A stretch of DNA of 64,000 nucleotides from Mesonia maritima (GCF_042433895.1 NZ_JBHLUA010000003.1:1-64000); one strand, 5' to 3'; shown: positions 45,129 through 54,524, numbered from the stretch's first letter. The notes: generated by a model from the letters alone, not told the origin. Made by a program: numbers and translations.

Positions 45129-45767
45129 ATGGAAAAAATTTTGATTCATCCGGCTTATTTTGGCTCGATTCATCAATTTTCAGCTATTAGTCAAGCACAA
45201 GAAATAATTTTTGAAGCGCACGACAACTACCAAAAGCAAACCTATAGAACGCGACAATATATTTATGGCGCAAATGGGAAATTGCTTTTAAATATTCCGG
45301 TTAAACACAGCGGAAAAAAAGAGCATCAAAAATACAGAGATATTAAGATTGAAAATGATTTTCGCTGGCAAACCAATCATTGGCGATCATTAGAAGCTGC
45401 TTATAGAACTTCTCCTTTTTTTGAATTTTACGAAGATGAAATTCAGCCATTATATGAAAAAAAGTTTTCCTTTTTATTCGATTTTAATTTGGAATGTTTT
45501 GAAGTAATTTCGGACTGTCTTCAGTTAGAAAAAGAACTAAAAAAAGCCGAAGAATTTAAACTAAATAAAGAAATATCACAGGAAATTATTGATGCTCGCA
45601 ATTTAATTGAAGCTAAAAAATCGATTCCATTTTCGCAGGAAAAATACACACAAGTATTTGAAGAAAAATTCGGATTTCTTAAAAATCTTTCCATTTTAGA
45701 TTTATTGTTTAATGAAGGTCCGAATTCCTTGAATTATCTAGAAAATCAACCGCTAACCTTTTCTTAA
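45129..45767 (+). CDS. WbqC-like family protein
   Basis: A 212-residue protein with the family start ILIHPAYFGSIHQFSAI, then KQTYRTRQYI, LNIPVKH and RWQTNHWRSLEAAY. The WbqC family is linked to polysaccharide or lipopolysaccharide biosynthesis by context elsewhere, with no proven reaction. It is conserved after lepB in this group. It is probably cytoplasmic. Confidence 0.85.
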   Translation: MEKILIHPAYFGSIHQFSAISQAQEIIFEAHDNYQKQTYRTRQYIYGANGKLLLNIPVKHSGKKEHQKYRDIKIENDFRWQTNHWRSLEAAYRTSPFFEFYEDEIQPLYEKKFSFLFDFNLECFEVISDCLQLEKELKKAEEFKLNKEISQEIIDARNLIEAKKSIPFSQEKYTQVFEEKFGFLKNLSILDLLFNEGPNSLNYLENQPLTFS

Positions 45768-45768
45768 A

Positions 45769-46194
45769 TTGAAATTTAAAAGTAGAAAAGATATAGCTTT
45801 TAAAATTTTAGTTCTAATAGCTATTCTCTTCCTTGGAAGTATTATTATTTTTTCATTTCAAGAGGATATGCACAACGGAAATATTTTTTTAAATATTCTC
45901 CCTCTGTTAGTTATAATTCTTCTACTCTGGATTTATTTTAGAACCTATTATATAATTACTGAAACAAAACTAATTTACCGAAGCGGACCAATTTTCGGAT
46001 CTATCTTAATTGCTGAAATTGAAGAAATAAAAGTTGGAAATACAATGTGGGCAGGATTTAAACCGGCTACAGCAAGAAACGGTTTAATTATAAAATATGG
46101 AAAATACAACGAAATTTATATAAGCCCAGATACTAACGAAAGCTTTATTAAAGAAATATTGAAAAGGAAAAATTCAATTAAAATATCCTATTAG
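45769..46194 (+). CDS. small PH-domain-like membrane protein
   Basis: A 141-residue protein with two hydrophobic segments (about 10-28 and 42-58), then a compact beta domain (YYIITETKLIYRSGPIFGSIL) resembling the bacterial PH/DUF1200 fold. It begins with TTG at 45769, 1 bp after the WbqC stop, so it is probably coupled. Its function is unknown. It ends 4 bp before the convergent EEP gene. Confidence 0.7.
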   Translation: MKFKSRKDIAFKILVLIAILFLGSIIIFSFQEDMHNGNIFLNILPLLVIILLLWIYFRTYYIITETKLIYRSGPIFGSILIAEIEEIKVGNTMWAGFKPATARNGLIIKYGKYNEIYISPDTNESFIKEILKRKNSIKISY

Positions 46195-46198
46195 CTCA

Positions 46199-47239
46199 TT
46201 ATTTTTTCTTCTTTTCAGTTTTAATGCTTAATCGCGACATAATAGGATAATGATCTGAAAGGTGAACATCAAAATTCTTGAATTCATTTACTTGAAAAGC
46301 AGGATCGATTAACATTACATCGATTCGTAACGGAATAAAATCGAACACATAAGTTTCTCCAAAACCATTTCCAGCCGCGGTAAACGCATCGGTATAACCT
46401 TCAGATAATTTTCGGTACACGTAAGAAAAAGCACTATTATTTAAATCGCCGCAAATGATGGTTTTGTACGGTGTTTCCTTTATTTTTTTTAAGACTAATT
46501 CGGTTTGCGATTGTTGTTTTCTGAAGGATTTCCCAACCCGATGAATTAATTTATCGCTGTCTTCCTCTTGTAATTTTTTTACTTCGGGAATCAATTTTAA
46601 ACTTTCTAAATGCACATTAAAAACACGAACAGTGTCATTCCCTATTTTTAAATCGGCGTAAATAGCGTTATTATAGGTATCCTGAAAATCTAACGAACCT
46701 TTATTTATAATTGGATAATTAGAAAAAATGGCTTGCCCGAATTTGGAAGAATTTCCTTTTAACTCAATATATTCTTCCTTGAAATTCTTAAAGCGAACAT
46801 TCTCTTTATGATAATAATCTTGAACACATAAAATATCGGGCGATTTATCTCCTACAAATTGAATAATCTGTTCGGTAACCGAATCGTTTTTAATCCAATT
46901 AAATCTATTGAATTGCCGAACATTGTAACTCATTAATTTAATTTCTTGCGCATTGGGCGTATGAATTGTTTCAGAAACGCGATAGAGCGATATAATATGA
47001 TTAAAGCCTAATACCAAAACTAAAAGCGATAAAATGAGTTGCTTTTTTAGTTTTACCGACCAATAAATAAGAAAAATAATATTACTGATTAATAAAATAG
47101 GAATCCCGAGACTTAATATGGATAAAAAAGGAAAAGTTTTCGGCGGGATATAGGGTAAAATATAAGCCAGCAATAAAGCGGTAGAAAACAAAATGTTTAA
47201 AAAGAAAATGAATTTATCGAATATAGATAACTTCTTCAT
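46199..47239 (-). CDS. endonuclease/exonuclease/phosphatase-family membrane protein
   Basis: A 346-residue protein with an N-terminal membrane part of three or four helices (about 10-95), then an EEP domain: LMSYNVRQFN, ILCVQDYY (metal-site acid replaced by Gln-Asp in this spot), IICGDLNNS and DHYPIMSRL with the catalytic His. It acts on phosphodiester bonds of unknown substrate, probably outside the cytoplasm. It follows the rhomboid genes on the same strand and may be in one operon with mutL. Confidence 0.85.
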   Translation of the reverse strand: MKKLSIFDKFIFFLNILFSTALLLAYILPYIPPKTFPFLSILSLGIPILLISNIIFLIYWSVKLKKQLILSLLVLVLGFNHIISLYRVSETIHTPNAQEIKLMSYNVRQFNRFNWIKNDSVTEQIIQFVGDKSPDILCVQDYYHKENVRFKNFKEEYIELKGNSSKFGQAIFSNYPIINKGSLDFQDTYNNAIYADLKIGNDTVRVFNVHLESLKLIPEVKKLQEEDSDKLIHRVGKSFRKQQSQTELVLKKIKETPYKTIICGDLNNSAFSYVYRKLSEGYTDAFTAAGNGFGETYVFDFIPLRIDVMLIDPAFQVNEFKNFDVHLSDHYPIMSRLSIKTEKKKK

Positions 47240-47243
47240 TTTC

Positions 47244-48143
47244 TTATTCTTTACCGGCGTTAAATAAAAAATCCTTTTCTTCTTTACTTAAACTTTCGTA
47301 GCCGCTTTTGCTTATTTTATCGAGAATTGCATCAATTTTTTTCTGCTTTTCGTCTTTATTTAAACTAGATGATTTAGCGCTAGTTTGTGTTTTCTTTGTA
47401 TTTCGATAAACGTTTTTAAACGGTTTTTGCTTCCGCGTTGAAAATAAATTCCCAATGCTGTTGATTATATTTTCAGACCAACTTCCGATATCGTTTCCTT
47501 TTGCTAATTGTGAGGTATACATATAGCCTAACAAAGCGCCACCTAAATGTGCTAAATGTCCGCCGGGATTATTCATCGGGATTTGTACAATATCTAAGAC
47601 CACAAAAAAAGCGGCGATCCACCATAATTTTATATTTCCTAAAAACATCAATCGCACTTGCATATTTGGTGCTTGCGTAGCGACACCAACCAGAATTGCC
47701 ATAACCGCGGCAGAAGCGCCTATTAAATAAGAACGTCCCGTTCCTTGAAATACCGGGAATAAATTATAGCTTAACATATATAATAACGCGCCGGAAACCG
47801 CTCCTAACAAATAATAATTCAGTAAACGTTTTGCAGAGAAAAATGTTAAAAACATTCGTCCCGAAAAGTAGAGAATTATCATATTCGAGAGTATGTGCCA
47901 AATTCCGCTATGTAAAAAAGCGTAAGTTATAATTGACCATGGCTTAAAAATAAATTCTCCTATTTCTTTAGGAAATACAAGCCATTTCAATAAAAATTCA
48001 TCAGGTAAATCAAATAAAAAAGTAATCGTGTTAAAAAGGAACGTCAATACAAAAGCAATCACATTTATTGCAATAAGCTTTTCGACCATTCCAGCCATAT
48101 TGTATTGATATTGTAAACGATCTCTCCAATGCATTAGTTCCAC
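47244..48143 (-). CDS. rhomboid intramembrane protease with C-terminal DUF6576-like tail
   Basis: A 299-residue rhomboid with six hydrophobic helices. The serine motif is LIGASAAVMA (GxSx with Ala after Ser instead of Gly). The catalytic His is in GGHLAHLGGALLG. Residues about 265-299 form a separate small helical domain (KKIDAILDKISKSGYESLS) common at the end of flavobacterial rhomboids. It overlaps the preceding rhomboid gene by 10 bp. Confidence 0.88.
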   Translation of the reverse strand: MELMHWRDRLQYQYNMAGMVEKLIAINVIAFVLTFLFNTITFLFDLPDEFLLKWLVFPKEIGEFIFKPWSIITYAFLHSGIWHILSNMIILYFSGRMFLTFFSAKRLLNYYLLGAVSGALLYMLSYNLFPVFQGTGRSYLIGASAAVMAILVGVATQAPNMQVRLMFLGNIKLWWIAAFFVVLDIVQIPMNNPGGHLAHLGGALLGYMYTSQLAKGNDIGSWSENIINSIGNLFSTRKQKPFKNVYRNTKKTQTSAKSSSLNKDEKQKKIDAILDKISKSGYESLSKEEKDFLFNAGKE

Positions 48144-48901
48144 CTATTGTTGTTAAACTGATTTCTTTTCCAATACCACATCGTAATAAAACCGAACAAA
48201 GCACCGCCAATATGTGCGAAATGTGCAATTCCAGCGCCCATTAACGAATAACCGGTAATTCCTGAAAATAAATCTAACAGAATTAAACCCGGAATAAAAT
48301 ATTTAGCTTTAATAGGAATCGGTACAAACATCAAAAATAATTTTACGTTCGGAAATAACATCCCGAACGCCACAAGTATTCCGTAAATTGCACCCGATGC
48401 TCCAACTGCTGAAGAAGAATACGCGCCAATCATAGATTTTACAGTAGAACCATCAACAGTGTCAGGAATATTTACATTATAATTTCCCGAACTCATTAAG
48501 CTTCTAAATGCTTTATCTAATAAATTTTGAATTTGCGTGCTGCTCATTCCTGCGTCTGCAAGCGCATTATAACCCGACTGAAAATTAAAATAATTTACTA
48601 GCGTATGTAGTAAAACCGCCCCAAAACCTGCAGAAAAATAAAGGAAAATAAATTTATTTTTCCCTAAGGTTTGCTCCAGCATACTTCCAAACATAAAGAG
48701 CGCAAACATATTAAAAAGAATATGTGTAAAACCGCCGTGCATAAACATATGCGTAAAAATTTGCCAAATCCTAAAATTTTCATTTTCTGGAAACCACATC
48801 GCAAATAATTGATAAGCATAATCACCTACAAATTGAGTTCCTAAGAAAAATAGGATATTTGCAACCAATAATATTTTTACAGTTTCGGTTATTCTAGCCA
48901 T
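48134..48901 (-). CDS. rhomboid intramembrane protease
   Basis: A 255-residue rhomboid with FMHGGFTHILFNM in the first half, catalytic Ser in VGASGAIYG (GxSG) and His in IAHFAHIGGALFG. The serine and histidine form the dyad that cleaves membrane helices. It is directly downstream of mutL (1 bp) and overlaps the next rhomboid, so the pair is co-translated and may work together. Confidence 0.92.
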   Translation of the reverse strand: MARITETVKILLVANILFFLGTQFVGDYAYQLFAMWFPENENFRIWQIFTHMFMHGGFTHILFNMFALFMFGSMLEQTLGKNKFIFLYFSAGFGAVLLHTLVNYFNFQSGYNALADAGMSSTQIQNLLDKAFRSLMSSGNYNVNIPDTVDGSTVKSMIGAYSSSAVGASGAIYGILVAFGMLFPNVKLFLMFVPIPIKAKYFIPGLILLDLFSGITGYSLMGAGIAHFAHIGGALFGFITMWYWKRNQFNNNRWN

Positions 48902-50767
48902 TTAAATGAATTTTTTTTCTAAATCTTCTGCGGTTAACCGAATAAAGATTTTTTTGTTATACGGGGTTAAATTTGCTTCTTTACACGCAAATAAACCATT
49001 TACAATAGCAAGTTGTTCTTCCATATTTAGCAGAGTTCCGGCTTTTATGGCCATACTTTTTGCTAATGATTTTGCCAATAAATCGGTTTGTAGAAAACCA
49101 CTATCAGGAACTTCATGCTCAAAATCTGATAGTAATTGTTCTAGTAAAATTGAAACTTCACTTTCAGCAATTAAATTAGGAATTCCGGTAATTTCAACAT
49201 CATCTGCTTTTAGCTTTGAAAATACAAAACCAGTTTGCTCTAACGAAGGTTTCAATTCTTCTAACATTGCTGTCTCGTGTGCATTAAATTGCAAATGTAA
49301 CGGAAATAATAATTGTTGACTCACTGCAGCTTTTACCGTGATATTTTTCAGTAATTCTTCATACAAAATACGGGAATGTGCGCGATGTTGATCGATGACA
49401 ATCATTCCGTTTTTTAAAGAACTGATGATATATTTTTTTTGAAGCTGAAAAGTTCCCGTTTGTGTTTCCTGTTTTTCTTCTTCAAATAAATGTCCGCTTA
49501 CTTCTTCACTTTCAAACTCAATGTTTGTAAAATTATTGTCAGCATTTTCCTGTTGTAACCCATTATATAAGGTTTCCCAACTTTCTGAAGAACTTCGTTT
49601 TTGAAAATTCCCGGAATTTCTTTTAACGGGTTGAGTGCTTTTTTCCGAAAAATTAGAACTCTCAAACGGATTAAAATCACGATCTACTTCTATCGTAGGA
49701 TTTGAAATTGGCTTTTTCTTATAATCGTAAGGCGTATCTAAATTTGAATCACGTTCAAAATCTAAAACCGGCGCTACATTAAATTGTCCCAAACTGTGTT
49801 TAATTGAACTTCGCAAAATCGCATAAAGCGCGTGTTCATCATCAAACTTAATTTCAGTTTTTGTGGGATGAATATTTATATCGATACTTTTAGGATCAAC
49901 CGATAAATATAGAAAATAAGCAGGATTTTTTTTGTCCTTAAGCAATCCTTCAAAAGCAGCATTTACCGCGTGATTTAAATACGGACTTTTAATATAGCGG
50001 TTATTTACAAAGAAAAATTGTTCGCCACGAGTTCGTTTAGAAAATTCTGGTTTTCCTACAAAACCTGTGATTTTCACCAAATCTGTCTCCTCTTCTACCG
50101 GAACTAATTTCTCATTAGTTTTCGCTCCAAAAATATTTACAATACGTTGTCTATGATTTGTTTCCGGCAATTGAAATAATTCATTTCCGTTATGATGAAG
50201 CGAAAAACTAATCTGTGGATGCGCCAAAGCTACCCGCTGAAATTCATCAATTATGTGACGTGTTTCAACTGAATTAGATTTTAAAAAATTTCTTCTTGCG
50301 GGAATATTATAAAACAAATTTTTAACGCTTACCACCGTTCCATTAGAAGTTACGCAAGGTTCTTGAGAAGCCACTTTACTTCCTTGAATTTTTATTTGCG
50401 TACCAATTTCACTATCGGTTTGTTTGGTTTTAAGTTCTACGTGCGCAATTGCGGCAATTGAAGCTAAAGCTTCGCCACGAAAACCTTTCGTTTTTAGGTC
50501 GAATAGATCTTCAGCCATTTTAATTTTAGAAGTCGCGTGGCGCTCAAAACTTAAACGAGCATCGGTTTCGCTCATTCCTTTGCCGTTATCGGAAACCTGA
50601 ATTAATGTTTTCCCGGCATCTTTTATAAGTAAATCAATACGTGTTCCTCCAGCATCTACAGCATTTTCAATAAGTTCTTTTACTACGGAAGCCGGGCGTT
50701 GAACCACCTCTCCTGCAGCAATTTGGTTAGCTACGTGATCGGGAAGTACCTGAATGATATCTGTCAT
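48902..50767 (-). CDS. mutL: DNA mismatch repair protein MutL
   Basis: A 621-residue GHKL ATPase of mismatch repair. N-terminal motifs are IAAGEVVQRPASVVKELIENA, DNGKGM and ATSKI...TKGFRGEAL. The C-terminal dimer domain holds DQHRAHSRILYEE from D459, where endonuclease-type MutL proteins have DQHAxxExxxxE; the inner Ala and Glu are Arg and Ser here. A later CKEANLTPYNK stands near the usual zinc-site region. Nicking activity is therefore uncertain. The start overlaps the stop of the small upstream gene by 1 bp. Confidence 0.95.
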   Translation of the reverse strand: MTDIIQVLPDHVANQIAAGEVVQRPASVVKELIENAVDAGGTRIDLLIKDAGKTLIQVSDNGKGMSETDARLSFERHATSKIKMAEDLFDLKTKGFRGEALASIAAIAHVELKTKQTDSEIGTQIKIQGSKVASQEPCVTSNGTVVSVKNLFYNIPARRNFLKSNSVETRHIIDEFQRVALAHPQISFSLHHNGNELFQLPETNHRQRIVNIFGAKTNEKLVPVEEETDLVKITGFVGKPEFSKRTRGEQFFFVNNRYIKSPYLNHAVNAAFEGLLKDKKNPAYFLYLSVDPKSIDINIHPTKTEIKFDDEHALYAILRSSIKHSLGQFNVAPVLDFERDSNLDTPYDYKKKPISNPTIEVDRDFNPFESSNFSEKSTQPVKRNSGNFQKRSSSESWETLYNGLQQENADNNFTNIEFESEEVSGHLFEEEKQETQTGTFQLQKKYIISSLKNGMIVIDQHRAHSRILYEELLKNITVKAAVSQQLLFPLHLQFNAHETAMLEELKPSLEQTGFVFSKLKADDVEITGIPNLIAESEVSILLEQLLSDFEHEVPDSGFLQTDLLAKSLAKSMAIKAGTLLNMEEQLAIVNGLFACKEANLTPYNKKIFIRLTAEDLEKKFI

Positions 50768-51054
50768 TAGTTTGAATAGAATATTGACAAGTCAAAATCG
50801 ATGATAAACAAGAAAATTAAAAGTAAAATCGCAATAATAATGTACAAACGCGTATTGGTTTTTCGATCTGATTTTTCTTCTAAATCTGCCCAAGCAGTTT
50901 TAAATTTATTTGCTAAGCCTTTATTATCGACGGTAGCTTTTCGGAAATCATCGAATTTTGAATGAATTTCAAAAGGATTCCCTTTGCCTTTATCGTCATA
51001 ATAACGAGGCGAATAACTAAATTTTTTGTTAGATTTTGACTTTAAAATTCCCAT
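50767..51054 (-). CDS. small C-tail membrane protein upstream of mutL
   Basis: A 95-residue protein that begins GILKSKSNKKFSYSPRYYDD and ends in one transmembrane helix (about 74-92). Homologues in Flavobacteriaceae are sometimes labelled riboflavin synthase beta chain, but the sequence has no such fold; the label probably comes from the ribH next door. Function unknown. ATG 51054 is preferred because the TAnnTTTG box on the minus strand (51070-51077) lies upstream of it, and because family members start MGIL. Confidence 0.75.
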   Translation of the reverse strand: MGILKSKSNKKFSYSPRYYDDKGKGNPFEIHSKFDDFRKATVDNKGLANKFKTAWADLEEKSDRKTNTRLYIIIAILLLIFLFIIDFDLSIFYSN

Positions 51055-51069
51055 AATTATAAGTGATTT

Positions 51070-51077
51070 CAAAGTTA
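51070..51077 (-). promoter_or_regulatory. candidate -7 box of the small gene-mutL-rhomboid operon
   Basis: On the minus strand TAACTTTG (TAnnTTTG) ends 15 bp before ATG 51054, with TTG/TTTG triplets upstream at roughly -33. Confidence 0.5.
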
Positions 51078-51155
51078 CTTAAAATCAAATACAATGCCGA
51101 GTTGGAAAAGTAAAAATTTGTACAGTTAAATAGAAAATAAAAAGGGAAATTGAAT

Positions 51156-51662
51156 TTATCCTTTATAAAATTTAGCGTCTTTTCGTAATTGTGCCATTTT
51201 TATAGCCGCAACTGCAGCTTCGGCTCCTTTATTTCCGTGTTTTCCACCAGAACGATCAATCGATTGTTGCATATGATCGTCGGTAAGTACACAAAAAATC
51301 ACAGGAATGTCACTTTGAATATTTAAATCTTTTATGCCTTGTGTTACACCTTCGCACACAAAGTCAAAATGTTTGGTTTCTCCTTTAATTACACTTCCAA
51401 CTACCACGATAGCATCGAGCATTTCGAAAGTTTCTTGCATTTTTTTGCATGCGTAGATGAGCTCAAAACTACCGGGAACATTCCAACGAACAATATTTTC
51501 TTTAAAAACCTGATTTTCTATCCAAACATCAAAAGCGCCTTGAAAGAGGTTTTCTGTTATATTGCTATTCCATTCAGAAACAATAATCCCAAACCGAAAA
51601 TTTTTCGCGTTTGGGATTTCTTCTTTATTATAATGTGATAAGTTTTTTCCTTCGGTTGCCAT
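51156..51662 (-). CDS. ribH: 6,7-dimethyl-8-ribityllumazine synthase
   Basis: A 168-residue lumazine synthase, the penultimate step of riboflavin synthesis. It has FGIIVSEWNSNIT (substrate-binding Trp), VPGSFEL, VVGSVIKGETKHFDFV with the catalytic His, and FCVLTDD. Length and motifs are standard for the icosahedral or pentameric enzyme. It lies 3 bp after the TPR gene on the same strand. Confidence 0.97.
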   Translation of the reverse strand: MATEGKNLSHYNKEEIPNAKNFRFGIIVSEWNSNITENLFQGAFDVWIENQVFKENIVRWNVPGSFELIYACKKMQETFEMLDAIVVVGSVIKGETKHFDFVCEGVTQGIKDLNIQSDIPVIFCVLTDDHMQQSIDRSGGKHGNKGAEAAVAAIKMAQLRKDAKFYKG

Positions 51663-51665
51663 AAA

Positions 51666-52436
51666 TTATTTCATTGCCTTGGCTTGTCCTAAATATACAG
51701 GAACTTCTTCTGCTTCTGGAGATTCTGAATATTCTTCTTCTATTCGAGAAAGGTGTTTTTCAGCTGCATCAGCATTACCAACTTTTAAAGCGGTTGTTCC
51801 GGCTTTTAGCAAAAATCTTGGTGTAGTAAAATCGTTATCGCGCATTGATGCTGCTTCTTCGTAAAAACTTAACGCTTCTTCAGGCTGCTCTAATTGCATA
51901 AACGCATCGCCGATCGCTCCTTTTGCAAGTGGCGCTAAAATTTCATCATCACTAGAGAATTTTTCTAAATGATCGATTGCTTTTTGATAATCACCAGTAT
52001 TTAAATAAGCGATTCCCGCATAATAATGTGCTAAGTTCGCTGCATTTGTTCCGGCATATTCTTCAGTAATATCAACAAAACCAAATTTTCCTGCTCCGCC
52101 ATTTAAGGATAAGGTATAAAGCGAATCTTGCTCTGAAATATCTGCTTCTAATGCGCTTTCAAAATATACTTGTGCTTGCGAAAGTTCATCGGCAGCTTCA
52201 ATTTCTTGAGGTTGCGCAATAAATTTATTATAACCTAAATAGGCAAGTACCGCCACTACAATTACTGCAATTACTACAATAATTGGTTTTTGGTTTCTGG
52301 CAGCCCATTCTTCGGTTTTGTTTGCGCCTTCATCTAAGTTATTAAAGACTTCTGCTGTTGTTGACTGTTCTTCAGTTACAACTTCTTCTTCTTTTTTATT
52401 CTTAGGTTTGTAACCTCTTTTCTGGTATGATGACAT
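51666..52436 (-). CDS. TPR-repeat membrane protein (YfgM-like)
   Basis: A 256-residue protein with an acidic cytoplasmic N-terminus, one transmembrane helix (about 52-70) and tetratricopeptide repeats outside (AHYYAGIAYLNTGDYQKAIDHLEKF; FMQLEQPEEALSFYEEA). The topology resembles YfgM, a periplasmic chaperone linked to the Sec translocon. It is co-transcribed with ribH from a promoter in the recF spacer. Confidence 0.82.
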   Translation of the reverse strand: MSSYQKRGYKPKNKKEEEVVTEEQSTTAEVFNNLDEGANKTEEWAARNQKPIIVVIAVIVVAVLAYLGYNKFIAQPQEIEAADELSQAQVYFESALEADISEQDSLYTLSLNGGAGKFGFVDITEEYAGTNAANLAHYYAGIAYLNTGDYQKAIDHLEKFSSDDEILAPLAKGAIGDAFMQLEQPEEALSFYEEAASMRDNDFTTPRFLLKAGTTALKVGNADAAEKHLSRIEEEYSESPEAEEVPVYLGQAKAMK

Positions 52437-52457
52437 AAAACTTGCTTAATTGAAGGG

Positions 52458-52465
52458 CAAAAATA
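52458..52465 (-). promoter_or_regulatory. candidate -7 box of TPR-ribH operon
   Basis: On the minus strand TATTTTTG (TAnnTTTG) ends 21 bp before ATG 52436, in the 149-bp divergent spacer with recF. Confidence 0.5.
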
Positions 52466-52585
52466 AAATTTTTATTCATATTTAAAAGAGAAAAGTTTTG
52501 TTATTTTTTAATACTTTGGCTCGAATAGATTTCTGCTGTAGAAAAACTACTTAAAAACCAAAAACTTACTGAATATCAGTTTTCT

Positions 52586-53665
52586 ATGATCTTAAAAAAT
52601 CTTTCTTTATTTCACTATAAAAATTTTGAATCACAATCTTTTCAGTTTAACACCAAAATAAATTGTCTGGTTGGCTTTAATGGTGTCGGGAAAACGAATG
52701 TTTTAGACAGTATTTATCATTTGGCTTATGGAAAAAGTTATTTTAATCCGGTTACGAGTCAAAATATTAATCATGAAGCTGATTTTTTTGTAATTGACGG
52801 GACTTTTGAAAAAAACGACCGCGAAGAAAAAATTGTGGTAAGCGCTAAAAAAGGTCAGAAAAAAGTTATAAAAAGAAATAACAAAGCCTACGAAAAATTT
52901 AGCGAACATATCGGCTTAATTCCGGTGGTTATTATTTCTCCGGCAGATCGCGATTTAATTGTGGAAGGAAGCGAAACACGCCGAAAATTTGTTGATGGAA
53001 TTATTTCTCAACACGATAAAAATTATTTAGAAACTTTACTGAAATACAACAAAACCCTTTCGCAACGCAATTCTTTATTAAAATATTTTGCCGCAAACCA
53101 CACGTTTGATGCTACTACGCTGGAAATTTACAACGAACAACTAGTAGAATTCGGAAAGAAAATTCATGCGAAGAGAATCGATTTTTTAGAAGCGTTTATT
53201 CCTATTTTCAATAAACGTTATCAAAGTATTAGCAATGCAAAAGAAACGGTTCAGCTGAGATATAAAAGTCAGTTATTCGATAATAATTTAAAAGATTTAT
53301 TAGCTGAAAATTTACAGAAAGATCGCGCCTTGCAATATACCGGCGTAGGAACGCATAAAGATGATTTAATTTTGAAAATTGAAAATCATTCAGTTAAAAA
53401 ATTTGGTTCGCAAGGGCAACAAAAATCGTTTTTAATCGCTTTAAAATTAGCTCAATACGACTTTATAAAACAGCAAACCCAAACCAAACCGATTTTATTA
53501 TTAGATGATGTTTTCGATAAATTAGATGAAAATCGCGTTGCGCACATTATTCAATTAGTAACTGAAGATGATTTGGGACAATTATTTATAAGCGATACGC
53601 ACGCCGAACGGACTGAAAATGTAGTAAAATCTAGCGCGCAAGATTATAAAATGATTCAACTTTAA
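52586..53665 (+). CDS. recF: DNA replication and repair protein RecF
   Basis: A 359-residue SMC-like ATPase of recombinational gap repair. It has Walker A GFNGVGKTN, the start LKNLSLFHYKNFE, the signature GSQGQQKSF and Walker B PILLLDDVFDKLD. RecF loads RecA with RecO and RecR at gaps. It is transcribed divergently from the TPR-ribH operon and followed by a lipoprotein gene with its own promoter. Confidence 0.95.
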   Translation: MILKNLSLFHYKNFESQSFQFNTKINCLVGFNGVGKTNVLDSIYHLAYGKSYFNPVTSQNINHEADFFVIDGTFEKNDREEKIVVSAKKGQKKVIKRNNKAYEKFSEHIGLIPVVIISPADRDLIVEGSETRRKFVDGIISQHDKNYLETLLKYNKTLSQRNSLLKYFAANHTFDATTLEIYNEQLVEFGKKIHAKRIDFLEAFIPIFNKRYQSISNAKETVQLRYKSQLFDNNLKDLLAENLQKDRALQYTGVGTHKDDLILKIENHSVKKFGSQGQQKSFLIALKLAQYDFIKQQTQTKPILLLDDVFDKLDENRVAHIIQLVTEDDLGQLFISDTHAERTENVVKSSAQDYKMIQL

Positions 53666-53710
53666 TTCGGTTTTTAACGCCAAAAATTAGTCTGCCTTTC
53701 TGAAAAAAAT

Positions 53711-53718
53711 TAGCTTTG
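53711..53718 (+). promoter_or_regulatory. candidate -7 box after recF
   Basis: TAGCTTTG matches TAnnTTTG and lies 5 bp before ATG 53724, giving a very short leader. Confidence 0.4.
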
Positions 53719-53723
53719 CGTGT

Positions 53724-54161
53724 ATGAGAATATTCAGTTTAACTTTTTCTGCACTTTGTTTTTTGCTTTTAATTTCGTGTAATTCTAAACCGGAATTAAA
53801 CGATTTACAACAACTTAATGGCTATTGGGAAATTAAAGAAGTTACCCAAAAAGATGGCACCAAAAAAGCTTATAAATTTAATGAAATGGTCGATTTTATT
53901 TCGATTGATAGCACCGGAAACGGTTTCAGAAAAAAAGTAAAGCCGCAAATAGACGGAACGTATAAAGTTTTTAACGACCGCGAGCAACTTCAAGCAAAAA
54001 TTGAAGATAATCAGTTTAATTTATATTATACAACTGAAATGGATTCGTGGAAAGAAACTATTATTGAACTTGAAGAAGATAAGTTTAAAGTGAAAAATGA
54101 CCGCGGAATAGAATATTCTTACGAACGATTTAATGGATATTTAGAAGATGGCACGAAGTGA
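53724..54161 (+). CDS. lipocalin-like small lipoprotein
   Basis: A 145-residue lipoprotein (lipobox LLISC, Cys19). The mature part starts LQQLNGYWEIKEVTQKDG and has alternating beta strands as in lipocalin-like domains (ending KVKNDRGIEYSYERF). Function unknown. It overlaps the DUF721 start by 14 bp, so the two are coupled. Confidence 0.8.
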   Translation: MRIFSLTFSALCFLLLISCNSKPELNDLQQLNGYWEIKEVTQKDGTKKAYKFNEMVDFISIDSTGNGFRKKVKPQIDGTYKVFNDREQLQAKIEDNQFNLYYTTEMDSWKETIIELEEDKFKVKNDRGIEYSYERFNGYLEDGTK

Positions 54162-54441
54162 TGAACATAAAAGCATCAGCGAAGTTTTAAAAAGTTTTGT
54201 AGATGAAAATAAATTACAAAAAGGACTCGATAAGGTAAATGTTCGGGAAGTTTGGGAAGCCCAAATGGGACCGGCAATAAAAAATTACACAACCGCAATT
54301 AAGTTAGACGGCGAAACACTTTACGTACAATTAAGTTCTTCTGTGCTTCGCGAAGAATTAAGCTACGGAAAAGAGAAAATTATAAGAATGCTAAACGAAG
54401 CGTTAGGAAAAGATTTAATTAAAAAATTAGTGTTACGATAG
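54148..54441 (+). CDS. DUF721 (DciA-like) protein
   Basis: A 97-residue protein of the DUF721 family, whose members include the helicase-loading protein DciA. The pattern KVWxxxxG is seen as VREVWEAQMGPAIKNYT, then LYVQLSSSVLREELSY. The small size fits the C-lacking form in Bacteroidota. Linkage to recF, also a replication gene, agrees with a replication role. A terminator follows. Confidence 0.82.
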   Translation: MARSDEHKSISEVLKSFVDENKLQKGLDKVNVREVWEAQMGPAIKNYTTAIKLDGETLYVQLSSSVLREELSYGKEKIIRMLNEALGKDLIKKLVLR

Positions 54442-54466
54442 GAAAACTTCACTAAAAATTATTCAT

Positions 54467-54500
54467 AAAAAAAGCGTTCAATTTGATGAACGCTTTTTTT
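54467..54500. terminator. bidirectional terminator between DUF721 gene and ndk
   Basis: AAAAAAAGCGTTCA and its inverse around a 6-nt loop give a GC-containing stem with A/T tracts on both sides. It serves the convergent genes on either side. Confidence 0.88.
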
Positions 54501-54524
54501 ATATTTTTCTTCTAAAGAAATGAT

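Noticed and set aside
50767..51054. Riboflavin synthase beta label for the small gene next to mutL
   Set aside because: It has a C-terminal membrane helix and none of the lumazine synthase motifs, which are found in the separate ribH.
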